In this document: piece by piece, positions 33,547 through 45,215 of the stretch
How the letters are laid out: each line of letters starts with the position of its first letter
Position numbering within the stretch: the first letter of the stretch is position 1
Source: Loripinus fragilis
Taxonomy: Eukaryota > Mollusca > Bivalvia > Lucinida > Lucinidae
Reading direction: 5' to 3'
DNA length: 64,000 bases
NCBI GenBank assembly: GCA_964019695.1
Contig: OZ026517.1
Location: forward strand, 78,967,252-79,031,251
The notes under the pieces: generated by a model
What the model saw: only the letters and a program-made list of their open reading frames with translations
Databases searched by the model: none
What the model was told of the DNA's origin: nothing
Program-made: the position numbers and the translations under genes

Positions 33547-35603
33547 AATGAGTAATCTGCTAAAAGAGTGTGTCTTATGTTGTTGAGTAGCAAAAACCAC
33601 GAGTCCGATGGAAACAAATTTTTTGGTTTATTCTTCTTATATCACGGTAGCCAGTAACATCTTCAAACAAACATGTTATGGTTTATATCGTAGAAAAAAT
33701 GTGACTTTTTGAAATGAGGGTACCTTTTCTCTAACTTCGTCCGTGCAATTTTTAAATGAAATAGCTTGCAGAGTCTCGGCAAAGTATTGCTTTATTTAAA
33801 AAAAAACTTGAAATTTGTACACCCTACGTTTCACTTTCTGAACTAGCGTAACAATTTAAGGTGACCGATTAGAACTTGGTTTCAGTATATACTAATGGAT
33901 TCTTCCTTCTGGTTTGACACAATAAACTTGGGATAGAACATTGTACATATTAGGGGTGTCAGGTTATAATTTGTTTTTTTTATTTTGCCTGAATATCGTT
34001 TTTAATTAAAAAAACAGTGTAGACCCTGATTCTGGGTCTTCACTTTTTACACTAGTACTCGTCTTGGGGGTTCCCGAATACAAAGGGTGAAGGTACTGTG
34101 GTTCTTGAGTCAGATCAGATGGACTCGGACTTTATGGATGGTTGGAGTATGAAAAGGTCAGTTTCAATTTAAATTGTAGAATTTATTCACCACATACCAC
34201 CCTTTTAAACCCCCAAAAATGTATAAAACATGGTAACCACTTTAATTCAAAATTCTGCTTAGGGTTGCTTTGGTCCTGCAAATAACCATTTAAGGTATTC
34301 AAGGGCGGACGGAATGACGGACAGACGGGTGACAGACCGAATTTAGTACGAAATTAATACAGTTGCCCTATTTTTCTAAAGAAAATGCGGGTATAATGAC
34401 ACCATATGATGCGTTTGACTATCATAAGACAGATACGTAATGTCATACACTCGCTTTTGTCTCGTTCACCAATTACGTACACATGCCTACCAAGTTGACT
34501 AAAATTGAGAAATAAATGCCATTCATAATATGGCTAAGGCATTGATTGCCTATATGGTCCAGGGACCGAAATTCAATTTTTTATGTTCTACTGCTGGAAG
34601 AAAAACATTGCTTACATTGATTGTGTTAGGCATGCATCTATCAATATACATGTAGACTAGCGACTGCGTTCCGTCCTTTGATATAAACCCAAGTAGTCAG
34701 CTGTGAAGGGAAGGAGTCTATGCCCAGATCATATTGGAGCTTGGGATCTGATTTAGTAAAACTGAAAAAGACAGCAATACATTTTAATCTATTTTTACGC
34801 AGTCCGTTACATAATGTTCAAGAGAAAGAAAGAAAACAAGGAAGAACGAAATAGAACAAAGTATGCGCCTTTAAGAGCATTGTGCACTGGCTTGGTTGAA
34901 CCAAGTGGCCATGTTTGATCTAACTTGTCAATGCTCCTGACGTATTTTTTTTCTCTCACAGCAATGCCCATACAATGATACATTTTAAGTACCCAAAACT
35001 TAATTGCGTAGGATATTAAGACATCAATCCTGGCAAACGCATGATTTCCAAATTTATAACAGGACAAGTATTAACTATCACAAACGTTAGTAACTTATTT
35101 TAATGAACCATACATATAAGGGTTGGGTGCACAATTGATCTGTCCCATTCAACTCCGTGTAAAAAGGCAGAAATCGAGCATCTGCAATATTTACAGGACA
35201 TTGCTTGGACTTTTTCTGCTTGTGAGTGAAAAGATCAGCCTGACAAACATAGACCAATGTTGAATCAAATGCACAATTAAAGTCGAATAAAGTGCCCATT
35301 TACGCCATAAAGGGCCCAGAAACGGCAAGTGCTAAATTTCTTCAGGTACTATTTTCGTGGGCTACCAAACCGTAAGTACACCCTGCCTTTCGCTCATTTT
35401 CTGGGTCGTCAAGATGTTGAAACCTAGTTCTGGAAATAAAAATGCACAAAAGTTTTGCTTGGAGCAGGAAATGCATACTATTATATGCGAAACGACCTAC
35501 CTCAAGTGTTTCTGCCACTTGCGGACAATTTCTAACCGCTGCGTATAATTGTTGATCATCATACGGGCACCTGTTGAACCTGCGAGATAAATTTGCATGC
35601 TTT
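33547..35603. other. No supported feature
   Basis: AT-rich sequence. A few GACGGACAGACGG words occur near 34,305. Open frames at 34,807-35,299 (-) and 35,357-35,548 (+) show no recognisable family. Confidence 0.4.
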
Positions 35604-35745
35604 TCGTCTGCTGATTTTTTATTTAACTATTTTTAAGACACATATTTCAGAAATACCATCAGAATGTCAAACAGCTTGGATCCAGATCAAGCCCGCCATT
35701 TTATCGGGTCGATATTTGTCTAAACTGCTTGGAAAGGTTATCACA
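35604..35745. repeat. Fragment related to TCGTCTGCTGA element
   Basis: TTTTCGTCTGCTGATTTTTT, CAGAATGTCAAACAGCTTGG and ATCCAGATCAAGCCCG match the layout of 29,463-29,604. Confidence 0.55.
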
Positions 35746-35793
35746 AAGCGACATACGTCGCCACTGGTAGGTAGGTTCAGAATGAGAGCAATG

Positions 35794-36041
35794 TTAACCC
35801 TTAATGCGCCAATCACAACAAAAGTCGTCTGCTTTTTCTCGTCTGCTGAAATGTTTAAGACGCCTCTATGGCAAACAGTGTGGACCCAGATCAGACTGTT
35901 CCTATAGGAGCAGTCTGTTCTGGGTCCACGCTGTTTGCTTCTATACTTAATTCGTCAGTAATGTTAGGCAATTATTTGCAGCAGACGACTTCAGCAGACA
36001 ACATTTTCAGATGCCTTTTTTCTTGGCGCCTTAAGGGTTAA
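35794..36041. mobile_element. TTAACCCTTAA-type MITE, full copy
   Basis: Ends TTAACCCTTAATGCGCCAA and TTGGCGCCTTAAGGGTTAA. The central palindrome reads GTGGACCCAGATCAGACTG, TTCCTATAGGAA-like centre, then CAGTCTGTTCTGGGTCCAC. Family members: 36,383, 49,353 (partial), 51,762 (partial), 53,110 (partial) and 53,415. Confidence 0.88.
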
Positions 36042-36382
36042 TCGTACTACAGTTTCTCTTGATTCTGCTCAGTTTTTGATGCCCTTTTAGAGATATGAAA
36101 ACCCGGATAGAACTTTTACATCCTGAATAGTTGGATCATTTTACCGGATTTTAACTCTACTCTACTTTTGTATTCTCTATGAACATCTTGATAATATCTT
36201 GTTTCGGCGGAGTTGTGTCTGCTGATGTTATGACCCATCAAATATAAAAACATTCTGCAGAAGATAACAACAACTCTTCTTACAGCGAATGTCCAGTTTA
36301 CGAGTCACCGGTGTGACTGTGCTGTGTCCTTGGCCAAGACAGTTTATCCTTTGCTAAGTACTGGTTTTAGAACTCACATTTA

Positions 36383-36585
36383 TTAACCCTTAAAGCGCAT
36401 AATCACACATGTATGTTTTTGTCGTCCACTAAAATATTTGAAGCCTCATAGACAAACAGTGTGGACCCAGATCTGACTGCTCCTGTAGGAGCAGTCTGAT
36501 CTGGGTCCACAGTGTTTGCCTCTTTGTCTATGTTACATAGACATTTTCAGATGCAGTAATTTTGCTTGCGTTTAAAGGACTAAAT
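36383..36585. mobile_element. TTAACCCTTAA-type MITE, divergent copy
   Basis: Left end TTAACCCTTAAAGCGC. The palindromic centre AGTGTGGACCCAGATCTGAC / GTCTGATCTGGGTCCACAGT is perfect around CTGTAG. The right end has decayed (GCGTTTAAAGGACTAA). Confidence 0.8.
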
Positions 36586-36924
36586 CATGTATTTTGTGTC
36601 TATATTGAGGTAATGGCGCAAGATGATACAGTTACTTTTGAATAAAACCACGCCTCATTTTCAGCTTTCACCTATGTCTTAAGTTGACCAGTCCTAATTA
36701 CGCATTCATGAGGTGCCGCCTTTACAGAAAGCGAAAAGTCAAGTAATAAACCAGTGATATAGATATTTGTGATTTTGACCTTAGATCATTCAGCTGCAGT
36801 ACTTAGTGACGTCCTTAATGAAACATTGGTCTGCACTGTACTTCTAATTTGGACGCATATCCTATTAAAATGTTTGAGACAGGAACTTGAGGTTTTGACA
36901 TATACAATGTAACAGAAATTTACG
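36586..36924. other. No supported feature
   Basis: Spacer; nothing recognised. Confidence 0.3.
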
Positions 36925-36926
36925 AA

Positions 36927-36959
<33 letters not shown>

Positions 36960-36972
36960 GAGAGAGAGAGAC
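36925..36972. repeat. (GA)n microsatellite
   Basis: About 23 GA dinucleotides interrupted once by GC near 36,947. Confidence 0.95.
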
Positions 36973-37574
36973 TTGATAAAACGGCATGTAATGTGATATC
37001 GATTTATCAAGAATTCTGCGATTCTATTTCAAATTTAGAAATAACCTACACTTTTTGAAAACAGCCGAGTCTTCGGTTGAATTGATCTATTCATGAGAAT
37101 TAATGGAAAGCGCAATACCTCTCACGCCCATAACATCGACTAAAGTGAATATTCCTGAAGGACCAGAATATGAAACAAATATCAGCTCTAAATTGTGCGG
37201 GGAGATTTTCTACCAACTCTACTCAGCACAACAAAAGCTGCTGCGACCTCTAAATAACCGTGAAAAGTGGATTCCTAAGAAAACGATCGACTCAATTTTA
37301 TTAGGTCTGTCCATGGGAATCAATGGAAAACACAACAACTATTAGGTTTTACGGCTGCTGTCTTATTAATACACACGGACAGGATCCTGGGGACATGATA
37401 TATCTGACTATTCCACAAAAATGTTATTTTACATTTGCTAAGACCATGTAAAAGATTCAAATGCTTTGTAAGTGAAAATCGAATGAAATGTATTAGAATC
37501 CTTTAAAGCATGAATCCATCGCTCGACTATATCACTTTCAATGCAGTGATATTGGCTTTACATGTACATGTACC
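36973..37574. other. No supported feature
   Basis: The 80-codon open frame at 37,103-37,345 has no recognisable family; nothing else seen. Confidence 0.35.
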
Positions 37575-37686
37575 GAAGCTAGGATAAATGTGTCTTGCTC
37601 AAGTACCACAATGCAGTGACGCCGGTGAGGCCCCGCGGCCCCTTGGCCTCGAGTCAAGCACTCTACCACTGGGTCACTGCGCTCCA
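37575..37686 (-). mobile_element. tRNA-like SINE relic
   Basis: On the minus strand: GCGCAGTGACCCAGTGGTAG (A-box-like), then GACTCGAGGCCAAGG, GGGGCCTCACCGGCG, and CTTGAGCAAGACACATTTA. The last is a pattern common in SINE bodies. No clean B box and no cloverleaf, so not a tRNA gene. Confidence 0.5.
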
Positions 37687-37806
37687 TTTTATCATTTGCC
37701 TCGCGTTCTTTTTTTCTTTATGATCTTTAAAAGTTAGCCTCGTAGTTGCTTTATCATTTGTGCTTGGCCAACGTACATCTAAGTCATCATAATTACAAAA
37801 CGCTCC

Positions 37807-38265
37807 CATACATTACTGAGCTAAATAAGGTAAGGCGCAGTAACCCCACATTGATTTCTAGTTTTATTTGCCTGTGGTATCTTTTCATAAACTTCAGGCA
37901 TTTGCGAGATTATTCAAGGAAACTGTTTTTCGAAAATAAGGGACACACGAACCGGCCACTCATCGGAGAATCGAAAAGTGACGATTTAAACAAAAGAGGC
38001 ATTCACAAAAATGGAATTGATCTTAATAGTCTTGTTTTGTTCACAAAATGTTATAAAATACCTTTACGGGTGATACATGTAGCAACAATGAAAGAAAAAA
38101 TCATACGCTAATGAGAACGTGTGTGTCCCATATATTTGAAAAACAAGATTTTCTCGAATAATCTCGAAAATGCCTGAAGTTCATGAAAAGATGAATCATG
38201 TAAATAAAACTAGAAATCAATGCGGGGTAACTGTGCGTTTACCATATTTAGCTCAGTTATGTATG
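37807..38265. mobile_element. Foldback element, ~145-bp arms
   Basis: Left arm from CATACATTACTGAGCTAAAT through TTGATTTCTAGTTTTATTTG and ACTTCAGGCATTT to GGGACACACG. Right arm is its complement, ending TAGCTCAGTTATGTATG. A ~160-bp centre carries no recognised coding; the 121-codon plus-strand open frame at 37,746-38,111 spans arm and centre and is judged chance. Confidence 0.85.
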
Positions 38266-39509
38266 CACACCACAAAGCTTATTTTCATATCTGAAGCGAG
38301 CGTTTTGTTTACTACTGGAGTATAGCTCTTCAAACGGAACACTGTTTTTTGGCAAAAACATTAAATCTAAAATGGGAATTTTAAATTGAATTCGAAAAAT
38401 ATATTTTAACCAAAAAACCCTAACCAAAAATATTTTTTGAAGTTTGTATACGTTTTCATAAATCCTGGTATTGGATGGAATTTTAACATTCTTGATGTTT
38501 TATGCCAAATAACATTCCCTTCTTGTACCTTGAGCGATATGGATCAATGACTATCAGTTGAATATAAAACCATGTATATACTAATATAAGACAATTTACA
38601 ATGCATCAGTGGGTTTTAAATGTAGCTGTTTACTGGCTTGCGTTGCTCTTTATCAGCTTAGTCTACAATATTTCAGTTATCTAACCATGTCATAAAGACG
38701 GTGCCACAAACAAAAGGCTACATCTATAGATATCTACTACCCAAAATGCCCTCTTAGTTGGAAACGCCCATTTGCCTAGCTGTTCCGTGAATGAGTTTGC
38801 TTATTGATCTCACCACTCCCATATGAAAACATGCATATTTTCCATCGTATAAAGAAGCAGTAAAAGTTAAATATAAAATGAAATGTAGTACATGTTAGTG
38901 CCCATACATAATTGATCTTATTCGTATTTTCAGACCTGTACATTTCTAGTTATACGCTCACACATACAGACACATGAACAAAACGTACAATTAGGTAGCC
39001 AGACGGAAGCAGGTAAAATGATGGAACTTGGTTGGCATGAAACGCGCGTTAAAAACCCATTATCCGTAGAACTATATAAGCAGCGTGGATTGCATTGCAA
39101 ACCGCACTATTTGATGTTACAAAATGATCGTCTGCTGTAATCTCTAATGGGCATTTTATAGCTGAGTAAATACTACGATATCTACCCAAGGTGTATTGCA
39201 CTGACAGTAAAAAAATTGGTACTTAACGGGTATTTTCATTCCAATAAAAACGAAGTTATTTATTTTTACAAGATATCAGAGCAGTAAGATTGATACCATT
39301 CTCCGCCAAAATTTAAACCCAGTTCGGGTTTTGCTATATCTATGCGCATGCAATTTTTCAGGGTAAAGAAACCTTCATGTAAAATTTTAAAAACGAAAAA
39401 CTGTGTTCCATTTGAGGCGCAATATACCAGTAAAATGTATGTGCGCCTTATGAAAAAAAATCACGCGACTGTAGCGTACTACGTTAGCCACCCTGGTTAG
39501 AGTCTGTCA
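38266..39509. other. No supported feature
   Basis: AT-rich intergenic sequence upstream of gene copy 2. Confidence 0.4.
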
Positions 39510-39787
39510 CTGAGTCATAAACAGTTTCCTCTGAATGTAGAATATGCTATATGGACTAACTTCAAACACAGCCCTGCTATTCTTCTATCTGGCATCTAAG
39601 AAGGGCTGTTTTCATGCTTCGAAGTTCAAGGTTTATTCGCATATCAAGTGTCACCTAATGTAATTCAAAAAATATATTCCGATTATACATGTAGAAAGAC
39701 AGGTTTAATATGATTACCTGCACAGCATTCATTTACTGATATACACTTTAAGGCTAACGTTGGACTTTCCTTGAGAGAACATTAAAT
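39510..39787 (+). promoter_or_regulatory. Duplicated 5' flank of gene copy 2
   Basis: Shares CACTGAGTCATAAACAG, AAGGGCTGTTTTCATG, TCGCATATCAAGTG and the last ~60 bases before the start (GGCTAACGTTGGACTTTCCT) with the flanks of copies 1 and/or 3. Confidence 0.5.
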
Positions 39788-40885
39788 ATGGCGTTTTGGT
39801 TGTTTCGAGGTTTCATAATGTTACAATTATTCGTACTTTCTGTCTCTGATAAGATGGTTTGTTCAAAGTTCCGATGCCAGGAAGAATTATTAGATAAGTT
39901 GGTACGAATGGAGTTTGAAGTGGAAAGGTTTTCAAAAAGTCTAAAAGAGAGATATGATGAGATGGATGAACTTAAAAATGCTGCTAGAACAGAACTAAGA
40001 CAACTATAAAACGACAGAGAAGCGTGGAAAGCTGAAATTGAGACATTGAAGACAAAGACAGAGAGTATTGAGACCATAAAGAATGAAATAGATGAACTTA
40101 ATGGCGCTAAAGCAGAGTTCAGACAACTTCTGCAAAATGACAGAGAAGCATGGAAAGCTGAAATAGAGACATTGAAGACAAAGACAGAGAGTATTGAGAC
40201 CATAAAGAATGAAATAGATGAACTTAAAGGCGCTAAAGCAGAGTTAAGGCAACTTCTGCAGAATGACAGAGAATCGTGGAAAGCTGAAATAGAGACATTG
40301 AAGACAGAAAGTATTGGGACCATAAAGAAGCAAGCGGATTTCTCACAAGTATATATTCGTTGGGGACGAACGGTTTGTCCTGGCGACGCTCTTCTCATTT
40401 ACCATGGATACGCCGCTGGTAGTCATTACAAACACAGTGGTGGAGCCGCTGACACCCAGTGTCTACCACGGGATCCACAGTGGGGTAATGCACACGCAGG
40501 TAGATATGACGGTTCATATCTTTATGGTGCCGAATATCAAACTGGAACAGACGGGTCGAAATCAATTTTTGGGAAAAATATACATGATCAAGACGTTCCC
40601 TGTGCAATCTGCGAAGTGAAAGATCGAACAGCGTTGAGTATGTTTCCGGCTCGTACTTCGTGCTATAAAGGATGGCATTTTGAATATAAAGGCTATATGA
40701 TGACAACTAGATATTCTGAGCATCGAACCAACGTAAAATGTGTGGACGCAAATCCTGAGGTAATTCTAGGCCAAGGGCGCGATTCAAACGGAGACCTCTT
40801 CTATTTTATGGAGGCAAATGGTCAACTTCCCACCTACACGTATACCAGAGGGAAAAAGCTAACCTGTGTTGTTTGCACCAAATAA
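39788..40885 (+). pseudogene. Collagen C4-like coiled-coil gene, copy 2, with in-frame TAA
   Basis: One continuous reading frame of 365 codons except for TAA at codon 74 (40,007-40,009). Copies 1 and 3 have CAA (Gln) there, in RQLQNDREAW. Everything after the stop stays in frame. There is a signal peptide (MAFWLFRGFIMLQLFVLSVS), an enlarged coiled coil made of three 42/42/40-residue units, then the C4-like domain with the same eight cysteines. Motifs are YIRWGRTVCPG, YGAEYQ, DVPCAICEV, FPARTSCYKGW and LTCVVCTK. There is no in-frame ATG between the stop and SMFPARTS deep in the domain, so re-initiation could not restore a whole domain. No other lesion is visible, so the nonsense change is probably recent, or could be an allele or a sequencing error. 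Stop readthrough is conceivable but unsupported. Confidence 0.85.
39962..40333 (+). repeat. Triplicated 126-bp coiled-coil unit inside copy 2
   Basis: Units at 39,962-40,087, 40,088-40,213 and 40,214-40,333 each encode xDELxxAxxELRQLxxNDRE and xWKAEIETLKTKTESIETIK. The unit of 42 residues is exactly six heptads; the third lost two residues. Copies 1 and 3 have one unit only. Confidence 0.92.
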
Positions 40886-40913
40886 CAAAATATGTACATT
40901 TGCCGCTGCCTTC

Positions 40914-41127
40914 CTAGACTGGCATCAGTCCAGTAAATATATAGAATTACATTTATAATAATATTTACTATGAAAAAAAAATCATCTAAAAATTCTATCC
41001 TCTCTGATAGTCAAATTTACTGATGTCCAAGCCGAGAACTTCTTCCAAGTAAAGTTTATAAATTGCTATCTTAGAGAGATTATCAGTTTTACTAAAAAAA
41101 TTGACATTAGAGACTGGGGCCAGTCTA
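40914..41127. mobile_element. CTAGACTGG MITE, copy 3 (non-palindromic interior)
   Basis: Starts CTAGACTGGCATCAGTCCAG and ends GAGACTGGGGCCAGTCTA. It is flanked by a perfect 8-bp duplication CTGCCTTC (40,906-40,913 and 41,128-41,135). The interior (CTATCCTCTCTGATAGTCAA, TTGCTATCTTAGAGAGATTA) matches 53,782-53,994. Inserted in the 3' flank of gene copy 2. Confidence 0.92.
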
Positions 41128-41837
41128 CTGCCTTCCCTTAGATGAACTTTTATCGAGTCACTGTCTTCATTTACCGATGAAGAGATTTGCTCGTGTGTCT
41201 GAATACTTAATGGCGTCGAGTTTCCGACAGTATTTTGTGGGATATACTCTCGCACATTTATAACGTTATCCAAACGTCATTTTTCGTTTGAAAATGGATA
41301 AGAAGTTTTAATATTAAACAATTACTCTTCAACCTTCATGGTGGGTGGAGCTAAAATTCTACACAGCCGCTTCATGTATAAGTTTAGCCCCAACTCACTG
41401 TCTTCATCACACCATGGAATTTGAAAAATAATATAAAAAAATGCTCAGCTTTTATATTTACCAAAAGTCAGAATTGCATCTGTGCATGCATATGTTGATC
41501 ATTTAAAAGTTTATTAAGAAATAAATGGTGTTAGCAGAAAGCATGCGTGGCAAAACAACACAAACAAAAAACAAACACACAACAACAACAACGACAAATA
41601 CCATATTTTCAAGTATCGAAAGACGACTATCAGATAGCGCGGGAGGACAGGCTGGTCTGTACTGTTTTTATGTTGTTCAATTATAACATATTCAGATGTT
41701 CTTGCGACAATTCTCATGTATTTGAGTTAACATAAATTGTTTTGTTACTAATACACGACAATTGCCATATATGCCGAGGAGACAGTAATTGTAATCATCC
41801 ACAAAAACCTTCGAAAGGAAACAGACCTGTGAACTGC
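41128..41837 (+). other. 3' flank of gene copy 2
   Basis: From ~41,451 the sequence (TTACCAAAAGTCAGAATTGC, GTGTTAGCAGAAAGCATGCG) corresponds to the region just after the stop of gene copy 1, so the two flanks are collinear apart from insertions. AATAAA at ~41,519 is a possible polyadenylation signal. Confidence 0.5.
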
Positions 41838-41883
41838 ACAAAATATGAAACCTGTGCAATTTTGCACAGGTTTCATATTTTGT
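41838..41883. other. Conserved hairpin in 3' flank of gene copy 2
   Basis: Perfect 22-bp stem: ACAAAATATGAAACCTGTGC plus AA, then TT, then the complement. Compared with copy 1 the stem base pair at position 10 is G-C instead of A-T; both sides changed together. Confidence 0.85.
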
Positions 41884-42125
41884 ACAATTCCCGTCAGTGT
41901 CACAGCAAAACAAGATTTATCGCATCAATTGTATGACGTTTATTATTTTATGTTGCCACCTCAATCTTGAAAGTATTGGTAAAGATTTAGTGCATTATTT
42001 TCCCTGTAGATACAGTTGTATAGAAGGCTGTTTAAAGGTTTCGTATAAAGGGTTTCAGCGAAAAGTCAATTTTGTACATTGTCAACTGCAATTATTTTAG
42101 AGAAAGGTGACTCGTTGTTTAAGTC
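41884..42125. other. Remainder of duplicated 3' flank
   Basis: CTTGAAAGTATTGGTAAAG and GTATAAAGGGTTTCAGCG align with the corresponding parts behind copies 1 and 3. Confidence 0.45.
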
Positions 42126-42965
42126 AGGTTTAGGTCACCTGAGCAAAACGCTTTTGTAAGCTGCGATTGTTCGGTGTCTGGTGTCGACCGTCCACAGAAC
42201 ACCTCTTAATTCGGTCGGCCAATTTTAATCAAATTTAATACGAAGCATCAGTAGCTTTGTGGAAAGTTTGCATAAGATTTATGGGCTGCTGGGATTGGAA
42301 CTTTTGTTGTCATAGCCTCCTCAGTAAAGCTCCAATAGATTTATAATGGGAAACGCTTTAATAAATCTTCGTCTCTAAAACAATGAGGCACACACCTTAT
42401 ATATTTTGTGTGTCTCTCCAACAAAAAATCCTGCAAATCATACTCTTGTGGTTCAAACTTGCCCCGCCCGGGGATCAAGAGGTTCGATAAGCTTATAATG
42501 GAAAAAAAACCTTTAAAATCTTCTTCTCTGAATCCATGAGACCCACAGCTTATATATTTGATGCGTAGCACTGTCTAGTGGTCCCCTACATAAATCCTGC
42601 TAATCAGGCCCCTCGGGTCCAAACTGGCCCTGCCCTGGGGATCAAGAGGGTTCATAAAAATGATGGGAAAAACTAAAAAATAAACCGTTAGGCCTTTAGC
42701 TTATATAAATAGTATGTAGCAATGTCAAGTGGTCCCCTATATTATAAATCAGGCCAATCCGGTTCCATGTATCTAAACTTGCTCCCCCATGGGGATCAAA
42801 ATTTTCAAAAGACTTGTAATGGGATTTAAAAAAAACAACAAAATTTTCTCTTATACATTAAGGCTCACATCTGATGGCCCCTTACATAAATCCTACCAAT
42901 CAAGTATTTTTGGTTTAGACTGATTTTACCCCCCCCCCCCACACCTTTCTCCAGGATCAAAAGTT
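42126..42965. repeat. Degenerate tandem repeat, ~160-bp unit
   Basis: From GGTCACCTGAGC (a start seen in many bivalve repeats) into about four units. Each contains (C/T)CCCTACATAAATCCT, TTCAAACTTGCCCCGCCC, GGGGATCAAGAGG and CTTATAATGGG. Spacing between GGGGATCAA motifs is ~153-166 bp. Ends in a C-run near 42,935. Confidence 0.7.
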
Positions 42966-43332
42966 TCCCGGCAAGGACTTATGCTCGGGTTAATTGAAAG
43001 GCCGCATTAGATTAATGAGCTGCTCGGATCGGACAGCCACATGTCACGCTAAGGGAGATCTTTAACTTCACAAGGTGGTTCTTGTGGTTCTGGACGACAG
43101 TACGCTACAGGTTCCGGGGTGGCCATAGTGTCCAACATACACGACTAACTTGCTGAGCTGGGCACCTCGACCACACCAGTAGAACTCAAGCAATATTGAC
43201 ATGGCGTTGATTCAACTGGACAATCATCTCGTCATGTTCTAGAGCATAACGGACATTCACTCACCATATTAATGTTTAAGTGTGACAGAACCATAGAATC
43301 ATTTTTATTATTAAATAATCTGTGTTTCAATA
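42966..43332. other. No supported feature
   Basis: Spacer; nothing recognised. Confidence 0.3.
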
Positions 43333-43564
43333 ACTACTGTCGTGCCAACCAAGAGTGACAGTGACGTAATGTTTTGTTTACATTTGTTAACTAAAACATT
43401 AACTTGTGCACTCCTCTTGAGCTAACGCGAATCGATAGATCACTGGTGTATTAATCCTATCCTGTGGATAGGATTAATACACCAGTGATGGATCGATTAT
43501 AAGTCCCTCGTGACTTTGTAAACAAAACATGACGTCACTGTCACTCTTGGCTGGCAGGACAGTG
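43333..43564. mobile_element. Palindromic MITE (TGCCAACCAAGAG tips), copy 4
   Basis: Best-preserved copy. Tips ACTGTCGTGCCAACCAAGAG / CTCTTGGCTGGCAGGACAGT; inner palindrome ATTAATCCTATCC-TGT-GGATAGGATTAAT. Confidence 0.88.
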
Positions 43565-43701
43565 GTTGTATTCGAGCTGATTGTTTTCATGTTAATCCAC
43601 ATCATCTTTTGCATCGCCTTAAGTCATAACTATTTTCCCACTAGTGTTGTCTACTGATAACCTTTGCAAATAGTTAGTACCCGGTTCAGGCCAATCAAAG
43701 C

Positions 43702-43881
43702 AAGAAAGAGGGCAAATATCAGGGATCGACACAATCAAGCACCACACCTGACCCAGGATACCAATGGAAAAGTGACAACTTCACAATAAGACATCACAAA
43801 CGAGAACCAAGAGGTCAGCCCTTTTCCAGCAGGTGGCCACAAGACATCAATAAACAGACGCGCACAAAACCCTGTGCCTGA
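43702..43881 (+). repeat. Dispersed repeat with intact peptide frame, copy A
   Basis: Reads without a stop as KKEGKYQGSTQSSTTPDP, GYQWKSDNFTIRHHKREP, RGQPFSSRWPQDINKQT, RTKPCA, then TGA at 43,879. The same peptide is partly encoded at 46,985-47,135 and, on the minus strand, at 49,564-49,620. I recall this phrase from predicted proteins of several marine invertebrates, so it is a widespread repeat. No start codon or exon structure for a real gene is apparent, so it is not called as CDS. Confidence 0.65.
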
Positions 43882-44329
43882 TCTGGAACCAAACATTTTG
43901 TCACTCTCTGATTGTATTTCTGAAAGAATTTTCCAAAAAAATGTTCTTGAAAAAAAATCAGTAGACGACAAAGTACATGAAAAATTACCTGTTAAAGTCT
44001 CTCCAATAAAATGCAAGCAAAACAACGGTTGAGTTTCATCTCCGTCTTGATACTATTCTACAAGTCGTTTATGACAGTGACGTAAAACACACAAAACCGA
44101 TTATACTCTCAATAACTGTATGATCTGCTGAAAACTTGAATTTGTACAAAACATGTTATGACCTCACGGTCGGAAACCCCTTGTGCAATAGTAGTTTAAA
44201 ACTCGTGTATATGTTATGGGTACATTTCACATGCTGTGGCTCATTAACCCAATTTAAATAACATAAAAAGCCAGGCAACCATCGCGAAACGACTTTCGGA
44301 TGGCGATTCCCTGGTGGGCCGATAGTGGC
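43882..44329. other. No supported feature
   Basis: AT-rich spacer with no recognised element. Confidence 0.3.
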
Positions 44330-45215
44330 CCGAGATTGCATGTTGTGCATGGGCGTAGATGGTTTTGAAACTGGTGAGACAAAAAAAAAACTAGAGCGCG
44401 CAGTCGATGGGGCGCCATTGCAAATCCCCACGCTAAAGTTTTTGACTCCCCCAGCATCAAGAAGTCCACACCGGGGCATGACCTTGGCAACAGAATGAAA
44501 ATTCTGTTCAATATGTTTTCTGTCTTTTATTTGTGTGAACACACACAAAGTTTGGTATAAATATCTTTGAAATTGACATATTAATGATATTTGACCTTTT
44601 TACCTCGCCCAAAGGTCACCAGTTTGACCCTAGGATGAAAATGTTACTTGCATTTTGCTCTGCTCGCCATTCCTGTCAATTTGATATGCTACATGACCAT
44701 TGAAAAAAAAATTTTTTGACCCCCTGGGTACACCCAGTGCCCCAAAGTCCCACCCCTGGGGCATGACCCAGGTGACAGAAGAAATCCCGTCTGATATGTT
44801 TTGTATCTTTCATTTGTGAGAACACACACAAAATTTGGTATAAAAATCTTGAAATTGACATGGTAACCGAAGTTTAATGATATTTGACCTTTGACCTCAC
44901 CCCAAGGTCACCAGTTTGGCCCTATGATGAAAATTTTACTTGCATTCTGTCTGCTCGTCATCCCCGTCGATTTGATATACCACATGACCATATTTGAAAA
45001 AAATGACCCCCCTGGCAACCCCGAACGCCCCAAAAGTCCCACCCCTGGGGCATGACCCAGGGGACAGAGTGAAAATCCCGTCTGATATGTTTTGTATCTT
45101 TCATTTGTGAGAACACACACAAAGTTTGGTATAACAATCTTTGAAATTGACTTTGTAATTGAAATTCAATGGTATTTGACCTTTTGACCCCTCCCGAGGG
45201 CCCCAGGGGCGCGCC
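44330..45215. repeat. Tandem repeat, ~287-bp unit, three units
   Basis: CCCACCCCTGGGGCATGACC recurs at 44,750 and 45,039 (289 bp apart), with an older form at ~44,465. Between them TGTATCTTTCATTTGTGAGA, ACACACACAAA and ATGATATTTGACCTTT recur in the same order. Confidence 0.85.

Noticed and set aside
37746..38111. 121-codon plus-strand open frame
   Set aside because: Runs across one arm and the centre of a foldback; no family resemblance.
40007..40009. Programmed readthrough or selenocysteine/pyrrolysine recoding of the TAA
   Set aside because: The codon is TAA, paralogues have Gln, and no readthrough context is apparent; a simple nonsense change is enough.
40007..40045. Intron removing the stop codon in gene copy 2
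   Set aside because: No convincing GT-AG pair brackets the stop without removing conserved coiled-coil codons that paralogues keep.
39754..40398. 214-codon antisense frame in gene copy 2
   Set aside because: Complement of the repeated coiled-coil units; its own internal repetition reflects those units.
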